Assembly (NCBI GenBank): GCA_003142355.1
Contig: PLMF01000151.1
Coordinates: 1 to 20,724, forward strand
Direction of reading: 5' to 3'
Origin: Bryobacterales bacterium
GTDB lineage: Bacteria > Acidobacteriota > Terriglobia > Bryobacterales > Bryobacteraceae
Length of the DNA: 20,724 nucleotides
Shown here: in pieces, positions 8,611 through 15,582 of the stretch
Position numbering within the stretch: position 1 is the first letter of the stretch
How the letters are laid out: each line of letters begins with the position of its first letter
The notes under the pieces: model-generated
What the model was told of the DNA's origin: nothing
Database searches by the model: none
What the model saw: only the letters and a program-made list of their open reading frames with translations
Made by a program: the position numbers and the translations under genes

Positions 8611-9639
8611 TTATGGATTCGACTCGGCGGCTACCCGGAGAGCCGCGGCGCCGCCCCGGAGTTGGCGCTGCAAGTCGGCGAGATCCGCATCGACCATCAT
8701 CCGGACGAGTTCCGCGAAACCGACGGTAGGCTCCCAGCCAAGCACGCGGCGGGCTTTGCGGGAATCGGCCCGCAGGTCAAACACCTCAGCGGGACGAAAA
8801 TACCGGGAGTCGATCAGGACGCGATCTTGCCAGTCCAACCCGGCATGCGCGAACGCAGCTTCGGTGAATTCCCGCACCGAATGGGCTTCCCCAGTGCCAA
8901 TGACGTAATCGTCGGGAGCGTCCTGCTGCAACATGGCCCACATCGCCCTCACGTAATCGCCGGCAAAGCCCCAGTCTCTGCGCGCATCGAGATTGCCGAG
9001 ATAGAGCTTGTCTTGCAGCCCCAACTTGATGCGCGCCACGGCCCTCGTGATCTTTCGCGTGACGAACGTTTCCCCCCGCCGCGGAGACTCATGGTTGAAG
9101 AGGATGCCGCAGGACGCGTGAAGCCCATAGCTCTCGCGGTAGTTCACCGTGATCTGATGGGCAAAGACCTTGGCGCAGGCATACGGACTGCGCGGATGAA
9201 AAGGAGAAGCTTCACTCTGGGGCGCGGGCGTGTTGCCGAACATCTCGCTCGAGGAGGCTTGGTAGAAGCGGCAACGAAGATTGGCACGCCGGATGGCTTC
9301 CAACATTCGGACCGTGCCCATGGCCACAACATCCGCCGTGTACGCCGGAATATCGAAGCTTACTCTGACGTGGCTTTGCGCACCCAGGTTGTAGATCTCG
9401 TCCGGCTGGATGTCCGCCAGAGGGCCGGCTAACGAACTGGCGTCGTTCAGATCGGCGTAGTGGAGAAAGAACTTGGCGCCGGAGTCGTGGGAGTCCACAT
9501 AAAGGTGGTCCACACGATCGGTGTTGAACGAGGACGAACGCCGCTTCAGGCCATGGACGTCATAGCCTTTGGCGTTCAAGAACTCCGCCAGATAAGACCC
9601 GTCCTGCCCCGTGATGCCGGTGATCAGGGCCTTCGGCAT
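8611..9639 (-). CDS. gmd: GDP-mannose 4,6-dehydratase, 342 aa
   Basis: This enzyme converts GDP-D-mannose to GDP-4-keto-6-deoxy-D-mannose, the first committed step of GDP-L-fucose (or GDP-rhamnose/perosamine) synthesis, in the cytoplasm. Family features are the Rossmann [14 protein letters not shown] (8-21), [12 protein letters not shown] (80-91), QASSSEMFG (127-135), the catalytic pair in SPYACAK (Tyr153, Lys157), and [14 protein letters not shown]. The length is normal. Start 9639 follows from the conserved N-terminus MPKALITG, with CGGAGGG about 14 nt upstream. The frame stays open far upstream, but that is only antisense to the divergent glycosyltransferase. A TACAAT at 9683-9688 (minus strand) could be a -10 box, but no matching -35 is visible. 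The fucose synthase downstream completes the pathway. Confidence 0.96.
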   Translation of the reverse strand: MPKALITGITGQDGSYLAEFLNAKGYDVHGLKRRSSSFNTDRVDHLYVDSHDSGAKFFLHYADLNDASSLAGPLADIQPDEIYNLGAQSHVRVSFDIPAYTADVVAMGTVRMLEAIRRANLRCRFYQASSSEMFGNTPAPQSEASPFHPRSPYACAKVFAHQITVNYRESYGLHASCGILFNHESPRRGETFVTRKITRAVARIKLGLQDKLYLGNLDARRDWGFAGDYVRAMWAMLQQDAPDDYVIGTGEAHSVREFTEAAFAHAGLDWQDRVLIDSRYFRPAEVFDLRADSRKARRVLGWEPTVGFAELVRMMVDADLADLQRQLRGGAAALRVAAESNP

Positions 9640-9957
9640 GACCGCCTTTTCGACCCTCCGTGTGTGAAATCGGGAACTCATTATTGTAGCATTCCGGGTT
9701 CGCGGGCCCGGAAGAGGCTGGTGCACGACATGAAGGGGGCAGGCACGCAGTTCCTTGTGGTTCGGGCAAGCTAAAGCATGCCCCACCAATGACACACACA
9801 ATATTGGTGGGGCATGCTTTAGCTTGCCCTTCGTCTTCCCGAGCCAGCACCGCTCCGAAGAACCCTCCCTTTTTACGTCGCGCACCTGGAAAAACCCTCT
9901 TGGCGAACCGGTTGACCAACTGACGTATGGAAGAGTGATAACCTGACTCTGTAGCTT
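9640..9957. other. Divergent intergenic region (318 bp) with a large palindrome
   Basis: This gap separates the minus-strand dehydratase from the plus-strand glycosyltransferase and must hold promoters for both. It contains a perfect 27-bp inverted repeat (listed separately). A TACAAT -10-like box for gmd sits at 9683-9688 on the minus strand. TTGACC at 9912-9917 lies upstream of a poor -10-like GATAAC (9937-9942), too weak to call a promoter. The last part (from ACCTGGAAAAA near 9893 to the ATG) is partly repeated upstream of the mini-pseudogene at 15340. No gene was found inside. Confidence 0.5.
9764..9829. repeat. Perfect 27-bp inverted repeat with 12-nt loop (REP/MITE-like)
   Basis: The left arm 9764-9790 (GGGCAAGCTAAAGCATGCCC then CACCAAT) and right arm 9803-9829 are exact reverse complements around a 12-nt loop (GACACACACAAT). 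As RNA this would be a very stable hairpin on either strand. There is no T-run, so it is not a standard terminator. Each arm is itself partly palindromic and carries the head ATTGGTGGGGCA. The same head occurs with a different palindromic body inside the gene near 19519-19545, suggesting a dispersed repeat family. Confidence 0.85.
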
Positions 9958-12069
9958 ATGGATTCTCCCCACGAGAGTTCGGTCGATGGCAGGTCTTCGG
10001 CAGCGCAGGAAGCGCCTTATTTGTCGGTCGTGGTGGCGGCCCGGAACGACGACCATGGCGGCAATCTGCTGGGGCGTATGCAGGTTTTCGTGGATGCCTG
10101 GATCAACCAGTCCAAACGCCACCAACTCTCCTCGGAACTGATCATCGTCGAATGGAATCCGCCGGCCGGGCGTGAACGGCTGGCGAAGGCGCTCCGCTGG
10201 CCAAGCGACACAGGCCCATGCGAGGTGCGGATCATCGAAGTGCCGCCCGAAGTGCACGCCCGCTACCGGCAGACGGCGGCTCTGCCCTTGTACCAAATGA
10301 TCGCCAAGAATGTCGGAATCCGCCGGGCGCGGGGCGCGTTCATCCTGGCAACCAATATCGACATCGTATTTTCCGACGAGCTGGTCCAATTTCTGGCATC
10401 GCGGCGGCTGGAAAGAGGCCGCATGTACAGGATCGACCGGTACGATGTCATGAGCGACGTCCCGGTGGATGGCACGCTCGACGAACAGCTCGCATACTGC
10501 GGCAGCCACCTGATCCGGGTGTGCGCGCGCGAGGGCCTTTACCGCTTGACTCAGGAGGGCCTCCGGCGGAACGAAGAACAGGACATCACCCGAGTGGAGT
10601 CGGGCATCCATTTCGGCAGGGGTTGGTTTCCGGTGGAGCAGTATGGTTTGGAAGAGCGATTTCGCTGGATAGAGAACGACGCCGAGGTCTGGCTCCGCGT
10701 CCCGGCAGCCGGGCCCGCGCTGTTGCTGGATCTCGAACCCGGACCGGGTGTGGGTCCGCCCCCGCAGCCCTTGCAGGTGTTCGACGCGAACGGTTCGATG
10801 GTGGCGGAATGGAGCGTTTCGGGGCGAACGAAGCTGCAACTGTGGCTGCCGCCGGCTGCGGATAATCGCATTCAATCATTCCGCCTGCACGTGCCGGACG
10901 GCGGCCGGCCCGTGGTCCACGATCCGCGCATTCTCAACTTCCGGGTCTTCCGCTGCGACTGGGCCGAGCAGATGCCACGGGTCGCGCCCGCGCCGTTGGC
11001 CTCGGTTATGCGGGAGGCTCGCCCGACGCTGGCGCGTCTGGTCGCGAGCCTGGGAGTTCCGTCAGTGCTCTTCAAAGGGCCCGCCATTCTGCGGGCGGCG
11101 GTGCGCCTGCTGAGTGAGCGGGGCGGCGATATCTTCGGACCAGGCGTTGAATTCTGGGGCAAAGGATGGCAATACCTGGAGCATGCGGGCACCGAAAGAT
11201 TTCGTTGGGTATCCCAGGATGCGGAACTGGTGGTGCGGACATCCGACCAGCGGCGCAACCTGGCCTTGCTGGTGGAGCCGGGACCCGGCGTAGGCTACCG
11301 GCCCTTCCACCTTCTGATCACGCTGGCCAACGGCGAGGTGGTGGCGCAGGCGCTTGTGAATGGACTGACCTACGTGAAAGTCCCCATTCCGGCATGGCGC
11401 GGAAGGGTCACGGCTCTCTTCCTGACCACGAAGGAAGGGGGATTGCCTGTGGCAGGAGAGCCGCGCATCCTCAACTTCAGAATCTTCGGGTGCGGATGCG
11501 CCGCCGGAAACGCTCCGAGCATGTCCGCGGAGCCGGAATACGTCATACCGTGGACCGCGGTAACCGTGGAATCGCGACCAGCGGACAGGGATTGGGCGGC
11601 CGAACTGAAGCCATACCGGCGGGTGATTGCCGACATGGGCCGGCCCGTATCCGTGCACACATACGCTTGCGGCGACTTCACCATGATGGCTCGCGAGCAT
11701 TGGTTCGATGTTCGAGGCTACACGGAGCTGGACCAGTTCTACTCGATGCATCTCGATTCCATGCTGTGTTATGCCGCGCACCACGCTGGGGCGCGCGAGC
11801 AGCTCCTGCCGGAGCCGATGCGCATCTACCACATCGAGCATGGGGCCGGGTCCGGGTGGACACCGGAAGGAGAAAGTAAGCTCTTTGCCCGCATGTCGCA
11901 AGATAGCATTCACGTGGTATCTTACCAAGACCTGGTGGCGTTGATTGTGCAGATGCGCAGCCTTCGCGCCCCGGTGATCTTCAATGTGGATGACTGGGGT
12001 CTGGCCGCGCTTACTTTTCCGGAAACCACCCCGGCGAGAACCGCATGCGGATCGGAGACTGGCCGTTAG
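9958..12069 (+). CDS. GT-A-like glycosyltransferase interrupted by two beta-rich modules, 703 aa
   Basis: This is a large cytoplasmic glycosyltransferase-like protein. The N-terminal half (20-215) has [23 protein letters not shown] and [11 protein letters not shown], the last in the place of a metal-binding DxD. The expected second half appears only at 543-690: [33 protein letters not shown] and MRIYHIEH. Between them sit two related modules: 217-333 (GRGWFPVE through [12 protein letters not shown]) and 396-511 (GKGWQYLE through [12 protein letters not shown]), about 180 residues apart and sharing EPGPGVG. So the beta-rich modules are inserted inside one catalytic fold. ATG 9958 has no strong ribosome site. 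A paralogue follows 13 nt downstream. Donor and acceptor are unknown; fucose or mannose transfer is possible from context only. Confidence 0.85.
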   Translation: MDSPHESSVDGRSSAAQEAPYLSVVVAARNDDHGGNLLGRMQVFVDAWINQSKRHQLSSELIIVEWNPPAGRERLAKALRWPSDTGPCEVRIIEVPPEVHARYRQTAALPLYQMIAKNVGIRRARGAFILATNIDIVFSDELVQFLASRRLERGRMYRIDRYDVMSDVPVDGTLDEQLAYCGSHLIRVCAREGLYRLTQEGLRRNEEQDITRVESGIHFGRGWFPVEQYGLEERFRWIENDAEVWLRVPAAGPALLLDLEPGPGVGPPPQPLQVFDANGSMVAEWSVSGRTKLQLWLPPAADNRIQSFRLHVPDGGRPVVHDPRILNFRVFRCDWAEQMPRVAPAPLASVMREARPTLARLVASLGVPSVLFKGPAILRAAVRLLSERGGDIFGPGVEFWGKGWQYLEHAGTERFRWVSQDAELVVRTSDQRRNLALLVEPGPGVGYRPFHLLITLANGEVVAQALVNGLTYVKVPIPAWRGRVTALFLTTKEGGLPVAGEPRILNFRIFGCGCAAGNAPSMSAEPEYVIPWTAVTVESRPADRDWAAELKPYRRVIADMGRPVSVHTYACGDFTMMAREHWFDVRGYTELDQFYSMHLDSMLCYAAHHAGAREQLLPEPMRIYHIEHGAGSGWTPEGESKLFARMSQDSIHVVSYQDLVALIVQMRSLRAPVIFNVDDWGLAALTFPETTPARTACGSETGR

Positions 12070-12073
12070 AGGA
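12068..12073 (+). promoter_or_regulatory. Ribosome binding site deciding the start at 12083
   Basis: AGAGGA lies 9 nt before ATG 12083 and overlaps the TAG stop (12067-12069) of the preceding gene. This supports the start at 12083 over the longer in-frame extension to 11984 and points to translational coupling between the two paralogues. Confidence 0.7.
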
Positions 12074-12082
12074 ATCCGAATC

Positions 12083-13855
12083 ATGCCGACATACCCGGAA
12101 AGCCCGGCGCCTTACATCTCGGTAGTGGTTGCCGCCAGGAATGACGATCATGGCGGGAACATGATCGGGCGGATGCAGGCCTTTATCGATTCCTGGATCA
12201 GCCAGTCGAGCCGGTACGCTCTCTCATCCGAGATCATCGTGGTGGAATGGAACCCTCCGGCGGACCGCGCCAGGCTGAGGAACGAGCTCCGGTGGCCGGA
12301 AGACATGGGTCCGTGCGAGGTTCGCTTTATCGAGGTATCGCGCGAAATTCACGATCGCCTGCCGAATGCAGCTACTATCCCGTTGCACCAGATGATCGCC
12401 AAGAACGCCGGCATTCGCCGCGCACGAGGCCAATTCGTACTCGCCACGAACCTCGACATCATATTCTCGGCCGAGCTGATGCAGTTTCTGGGAGAGCGCC
12501 GTCTGGAGCGCGGGAAGATGTACCGGATGGATCGGACCGACGTCGCCAGTAATATTCCCGCCGGCGCAACGGTGGATGAGCTGCTCGCTTTCTGCAAAAG
12601 TCACATGCGCCGGATTTTCGCCCGCGAGGGAGTCATGCAGTTATCGGGCAATGGCCGGCGTGTTCTCGAGGACGAAGATATAGTCGAGCCCGGGGAGGGT
12701 ATTTGGTTCGGATCCGGCTGGCACGCAATCGAGAAATCGGACCGCCGGCCGTACCGCTGGGCGGAGCCCGAGGCGGAGATTGTTTTCGAGCGGCCGCCGG
12801 AAGCTGCACCCCGGCTGTTGATGGACGCGGAGGTGGGCCCCAGCGCCGGGGGCTGGCCGCTGGTGGTCGAGGTGGTTTCCCCGTCGGGCCGCGTGTTGAC
12901 GTCCGCGAAAGTGGATGGAACGTGCAAACTGCGGCTGCATATTCCGGATCACTTGTCTTCCGGTACGCTTCGTCTCCGGCTTCAGGGCCGCAAACTCCCG
13001 CTCGCTCGAACTCCGCGTTTCTTGATGCTCCGTGTATTCGGACTGAAATGGGAAGTCCTGCCCAAATGGCTGGCGGGAGTATCTCTGGTACGGGGAACTC
13101 AATCCGCGCGGGAAGCCACCGCCCTGGTGCGTTCCGCCGAGTCGCGCACAGTTCAGGTCGCGATCAGGCCGGGACCGGACTCAGGCCTGGAAACAGTCGA
13201 AGTCAATCTGACCGATCCGGCCGGCAATGTCGTGTTCCACGCGGGGGACCGCCTCCCCGCGGTGTCCGGGAATCAGGACGAGGCTGAATACCTCCTCTCA
13301 CTCAACCTCGGTTTCAAACTGTCAGGCGGCCCGGCTGGGGGAGAGTGCGCCTCCGATATCGACTGGTTACTGGAAGTATTGGACACGAAACCGCCTGTCG
13401 ACTGGACTCTTTATCCGCAAGCGCCGGCCGCAGGGGCCGCCCACATTGCTCACGCGGCTTTCCTGCACATCAGCGCGTGTGGCGACTTCACCCTGCTTTC
13501 ACGCGAGGATTGGTTCGCCCTTCGCGCGTACGCGGAATTCCCGATCTGGCCCATGAACATCGACTTGCTGTTCTGCTACGCAGCCCACCATGCCGGAATC
13601 GGTGAAGTGGTGTTGCGCGAACCGATGCGCGTCTACCACATAGAACACCTTTCGGCCGCCGGCTGGAGTCCGGAAGGCGAGGAAGAGCGTGCCGCCCGCA
13701 TCCAAGCCAAGGGAGTAACGGAAATCCAATTCGCCACCGCGACGGAATGGATCGATCGCATGCGCCGGTTTAATGCGCCGATGATCTTCACCCTGAAAGA
13801 CTGGGGCCTCGCCGGCATGGCGCTTCCGGAAACGACGGTTCAGGCGGGGGATTGA
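12083..13855 (+). CDS. Paralogous GT-A-like glycosyltransferase with inserted beta-rich region, 590 aa
   Basis: This is a close paralogue of the upstream gene, co-directional and probably co-transcribed. The N-terminal half shares [14 protein letters not shown] (13-26), VVEWNPPA (53-60), ATNLDIIFSAE (121-131) and RARGQFVLATN. The C-terminal half keeps SACGDFTLLSREDWF (464-478), FCYAAHHAG and MRVYHIEHLSAAGW. The insert between them has one clear module (207-320: GSGWHAIE through PRFLMLRVFG) and a second, strongly diverged or shortened region (about 355-430). In the second half MNIDLLFCY replaces HLDSMLCY of the paralogue. The divergence suggests the two transferases make different linkages. 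The start is set by AGAGGA at 12068. Function beyond glycosyl transfer is not determinable. Confidence 0.85.
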   Translation: MPTYPESPAPYISVVVAARNDDHGGNMIGRMQAFIDSWISQSSRYALSSEIIVVEWNPPADRARLRNELRWPEDMGPCEVRFIEVSREIHDRLPNAATIPLHQMIAKNAGIRRARGQFVLATNLDIIFSAELMQFLGERRLERGKMYRMDRTDVASNIPAGATVDELLAFCKSHMRRIFAREGVMQLSGNGRRVLEDEDIVEPGEGIWFGSGWHAIEKSDRRPYRWAEPEAEIVFERPPEAAPRLLMDAEVGPSAGGWPLVVEVVSPSGRVLTSAKVDGTCKLRLHIPDHLSSGTLRLRLQGRKLPLARTPRFLMLRVFGLKWEVLPKWLAGVSLVRGTQSAREATALVRSAESRTVQVAIRPGPDSGLETVEVNLTDPAGNVVFHAGDRLPAVSGNQDEAEYLLSLNLGFKLSGGPAGGECASDIDWLLEVLDTKPPVDWTLYPQAPAAGAAHIAHAAFLHISACGDFTLLSREDWFALRAYAEFPIWPMNIDLLFCYAAHHAGIGEVVLREPMRVYHIEHLSAAGWSPEGEEERAARIQAKGVTEIQFATATEWIDRMRRFNAPMIFTLKDWGLAGMALPETTVQAGD

Positions 13856-13861
13856 GTTTCT

Positions 13862-13930
13862 TCAACGCCTCCACGCCGGTTCTTCAATCAGGATCCTCCG
13901 GCTCAATGCGCCGAAGTTGAATTCCGTGCA
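13862..13930 (-). pseudogene. 3' remnant of a CgeB-like glycosyltransferase gene
   Basis: This 69-bp minus-strand piece encodes the last 22 residues and stop of a protein nearly identical to the C-terminus of the intact glycosyltransferase at 17804-19114 (CTEFNFGALSRRILIEEPAW versus CSEFNFGALSQKILIEEPAW). The DNA match covers about 13860-13931 against 17802-17873, with 67 of 72 bases equal. Only the tail survives. It underlies the end of the GtrB-type gene, which reads the same DNA in another frame. Confidence 0.8.
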
Positions 13931-14895
13931 TTTGGGGACTGCTGCTCCGCGACGGCCGGCTCGTCGTTTTCCACAATCACGAAGCGCGGCATATCCCGCG
14001 TCTGCTCGTAAATGCGGCCGATGTACTCGCCCAGCACGCCAACAGACACCAACTGCACCGCGCCGAGGAACGTCACTGTCACGATCACGGACGTCCAGCC
14101 CTGGATCGCCCGTCCGGTCGCGAACTGCACCACCGCAAACAAGCTGTATACGAGGCAGCAGAGCGCGGCCAGAAGCCCCAGATAAAATGAAAGTCGCAAC
14201 GGCTTGGAAGAGAGGCCAGTGATCGCCTGAACCGCAAGCCGGCACATCTTACGCACGCTGTATCCACTCTTGCCGCCGGTACGGGGCGGAGCCACGTATT
14301 CGATGGGCACGCAGGCAAACCCCAACCAGGCTAACAGCCCGCGCAGAAAAGGCTGACGATCCCTGAACTGGAGCACGGCCTTGACTACTTCGCGGTCGAG
14401 GAGTTGGTAGTCGGCCGCACCCCTGACTACCGGAGCCTCGCTGAGAAGGTTGAGGAACCAATAGAACAGTCTCGACGAAAGCCGCTTGAACCAGCCCACA
14501 CCGTCGGTTTGGATCCGCACCATTTGCACCACCCTGGCCCCGCCTCGCCATGCCTCGAGCATTCGCGGCAGGAGTTCCGGCGGGTGCTGGAGATCGCTGT
14601 CCAGCGTGATGACAGCCACGCCCCGTGCCGCTTGGAGACCCGCGAAGAGGGCGGCCTGATGGCCGAAATTGCGCCCAAACCGGACCAGTCGCACGGCCGA
14701 ATCCTCCAGCCGTAACTGCCGCACGCATTGGGCCGTCCCGTCGGAGGAGCCGTCATCGACGAAGATGATTTCAAGCTCTTCCGGGCCTTGAAGGGAGGTC
14801 CGGATACCCTCGTAGACCCTTCGGATGTTTTCCTCCTCGTTGTAAGCGGGGAGTACTATGCTTACGAGACAACCAGACGTCTGGTGCTGTGACAC
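13903..14895 (-). CDS. GtrB/ArnC-type polyprenyl-phosphate glycosyltransferase (GT2), 330 aa
   Basis: This GT2 enzyme probably loads a sugar onto polyprenyl phosphate at the inner membrane. Motifs are SIVLPAYNEEENI (12-24), FVDDGSSDGT (45-54), TLDSDLQHP (97-105), QPFLRGLLAWLGF (181-193) and RTGGKSGYSVRKM (205-217). Two membrane helices lie near 236-258 and 268-290, followed by LGEYIGRIYEQTRDMPRF. GTG 14895 was chosen because AGAGG lies 4 nt upstream; TTG 14913 is also in frame. It is a distant paralogue of the gene at 2454. The last nine or so residues (NARNSTSAH) and the stop are encoded by the remnant of another gene, so the native C-terminus was replaced. The enzyme lies divergent to, and about 0.7 kb from, a GT-C-like gene. 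Confidence 0.92.
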   Translation of the reverse strand: MSQHQTSGCLVSIVLPAYNEEENIRRVYEGIRTSLQGPEELEIIFVDDGSSDGTAQCVRQLRLEDSAVRLVRFGRNFGHQAALFAGLQAARGVAVITLDSDLQHPPELLPRMLEAWRGGARVVQMVRIQTDGVGWFKRLSSRLFYWFLNLLSEAPVVRGAADYQLLDREVVKAVLQFRDRQPFLRGLLAWLGFACVPIEYVAPPRTGGKSGYSVRKMCRLAVQAITGLSSKPLRLSFYLGLLAALCCLVYSLFAVVQFATGRAIQGWTSVIVTVTFLGAVQLVSVGVLGEYIGRIYEQTRDMPRFVIVENDEPAVAEQQSPNARNSTSAH

Positions 14896-14924
14896 GAAAC
14901 CTCTCGCCAGCAATGTGGCTTAGT

Positions 14925-15125
14925 ATACAAGGTAACACGCGCCTGGACTGGGAAAACGCCGGGTGGAGTGAAAGGATCGACGTGCTGGACGCGGCAAACG
15001 GCAGCATGTTGGACAGCCGCACGGTATCGGGCTTTTCCAGCGGCCAGTACCTGGTGTGGACCATTGGCGGGCACGTCAATTTCCGGGTGACCTGCACGGG
15101 TCCGACCAACGCCGTGGTGAGCGGT
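14925..15125 (+). pseudogene. Fragment of a secreted-protein repeat domain
   Basis: This stretch reads, in the frame of 14889, through LDWENAGWSERIDVLDAANG (about 14946-15005) to SRTVSGFSSGQYLVWTIGGH and ends FRVTCTGPTNAVVSG. It looks like the C-terminal part of a beta-rich domain I remember as frequent in large secreted Acidobacteriota proteins; that is recollection, not a search. No gene start belongs to it: the frame begins in the divergent promoter region of the GtrB-type gene. After VVSG the frame continues into non-homologous sequence to a stop at 15257. A truncated leftover is the best reading. Confidence 0.5.
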
Positions 15126-15339
15126 GAGCGGGACTCGCCCGCCGCGGCCGGTTTTGGGTCACCGTATGGCGCTGCCGGATCGGTCCGCGCGCGTCTGCGA
15201 CAGATCCCCATTCGTCATGGCCAACCCAATCCGTGTCGCGCTGAAACCAAGACATAACTCGGTGGAAAAAGCCCTCCTGACGGGCCGCTGGGCCACCTGT
15301 CATAGCACCTGGAAAAATGGTAACGTTACTCTGTAGTTC
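15126..15339. other. Intergenic debris upstream of the mini-pseudogene
   Basis: This stretch holds the second copy of the 52-bp repeat (15214-15265). It also holds a leader-like segment: ACCTGGAAAAA at 15307, the 10-bp palindrome GTAACGTTAC at 15320-15329, and CTCTGTAG just before the ATG. That segment resembles the sequence directly upstream of the glycosyltransferase at 9958. No intact gene was found. Confidence 0.5.
15214..15265 (+). repeat. 52-bp dispersed repeat, copy 2
   Basis: This is the partner of 292-343 with about 81% identity and no gaps. It lies between the domain fragment at 14925 and the mini-pseudogene at 15340. Confidence 0.6.
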
Positions 15340-15582
15340 ATGAGTTCTCCACACGAGAGTCCGGGTGATGGCGGGGTATCCGTGGCGCCGGAAGCGCCTT
15401 ATTTGTCGGTCGTCGTGACGGCTCGGAACGACGTCGCATGGAATCCTCCGGCCCAGTACGCCACCGTCACGGAATGGACCGATCGCATGCGCCGGTTCCA
15501 TGCGCCGATGATCTTCACTCTGAGAGACTGGCGCCTCGCCGACAGGACGCTTCCGGAAACGGCGGTTCAGGCAGAGGCTTGA
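15340..15582 (+). pseudogene. Doubly deleted, still in-frame remnant of the interrupted glycosyltransferases (80 codons)
   Basis: The first 31 codons (15340-15432) align without gaps to the start of the gene at 9958 ([19 protein letters not shown]). Next comes a 7-codon island, V-AWNPPA, matching the VEWNPPA motif about 30 codons further on in the parents. The last 41 codons (15460-15582) match the end of the gene at 12083 (TEWTDRMRRF, APMIFTL, LPETAVQA), with about 88% DNA identity. Both deletions keep the frame, and the TGA overlaps the next gene's ATG by one base (TGATG). All catalytic and inserted modules are gone, so it cannot be an active transferase. It may persist as a translated leader for the downstream membrane protein. 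Confidence 0.85.

Noticed and set aside
9640..10875. In-frame N-terminal extension of the GDP-mannose dehydratase by 412 codons
   Set aside because: It is antisense to the glycosyltransferase at 9958 and has no family similarity; the conserved Gmd N-terminus begins at 9639.
15214..15582. Intact insertion sequence around the repeat and remnants
   Set aside because: No transposase frame, no terminal inverted repeats and no target duplication were visible.
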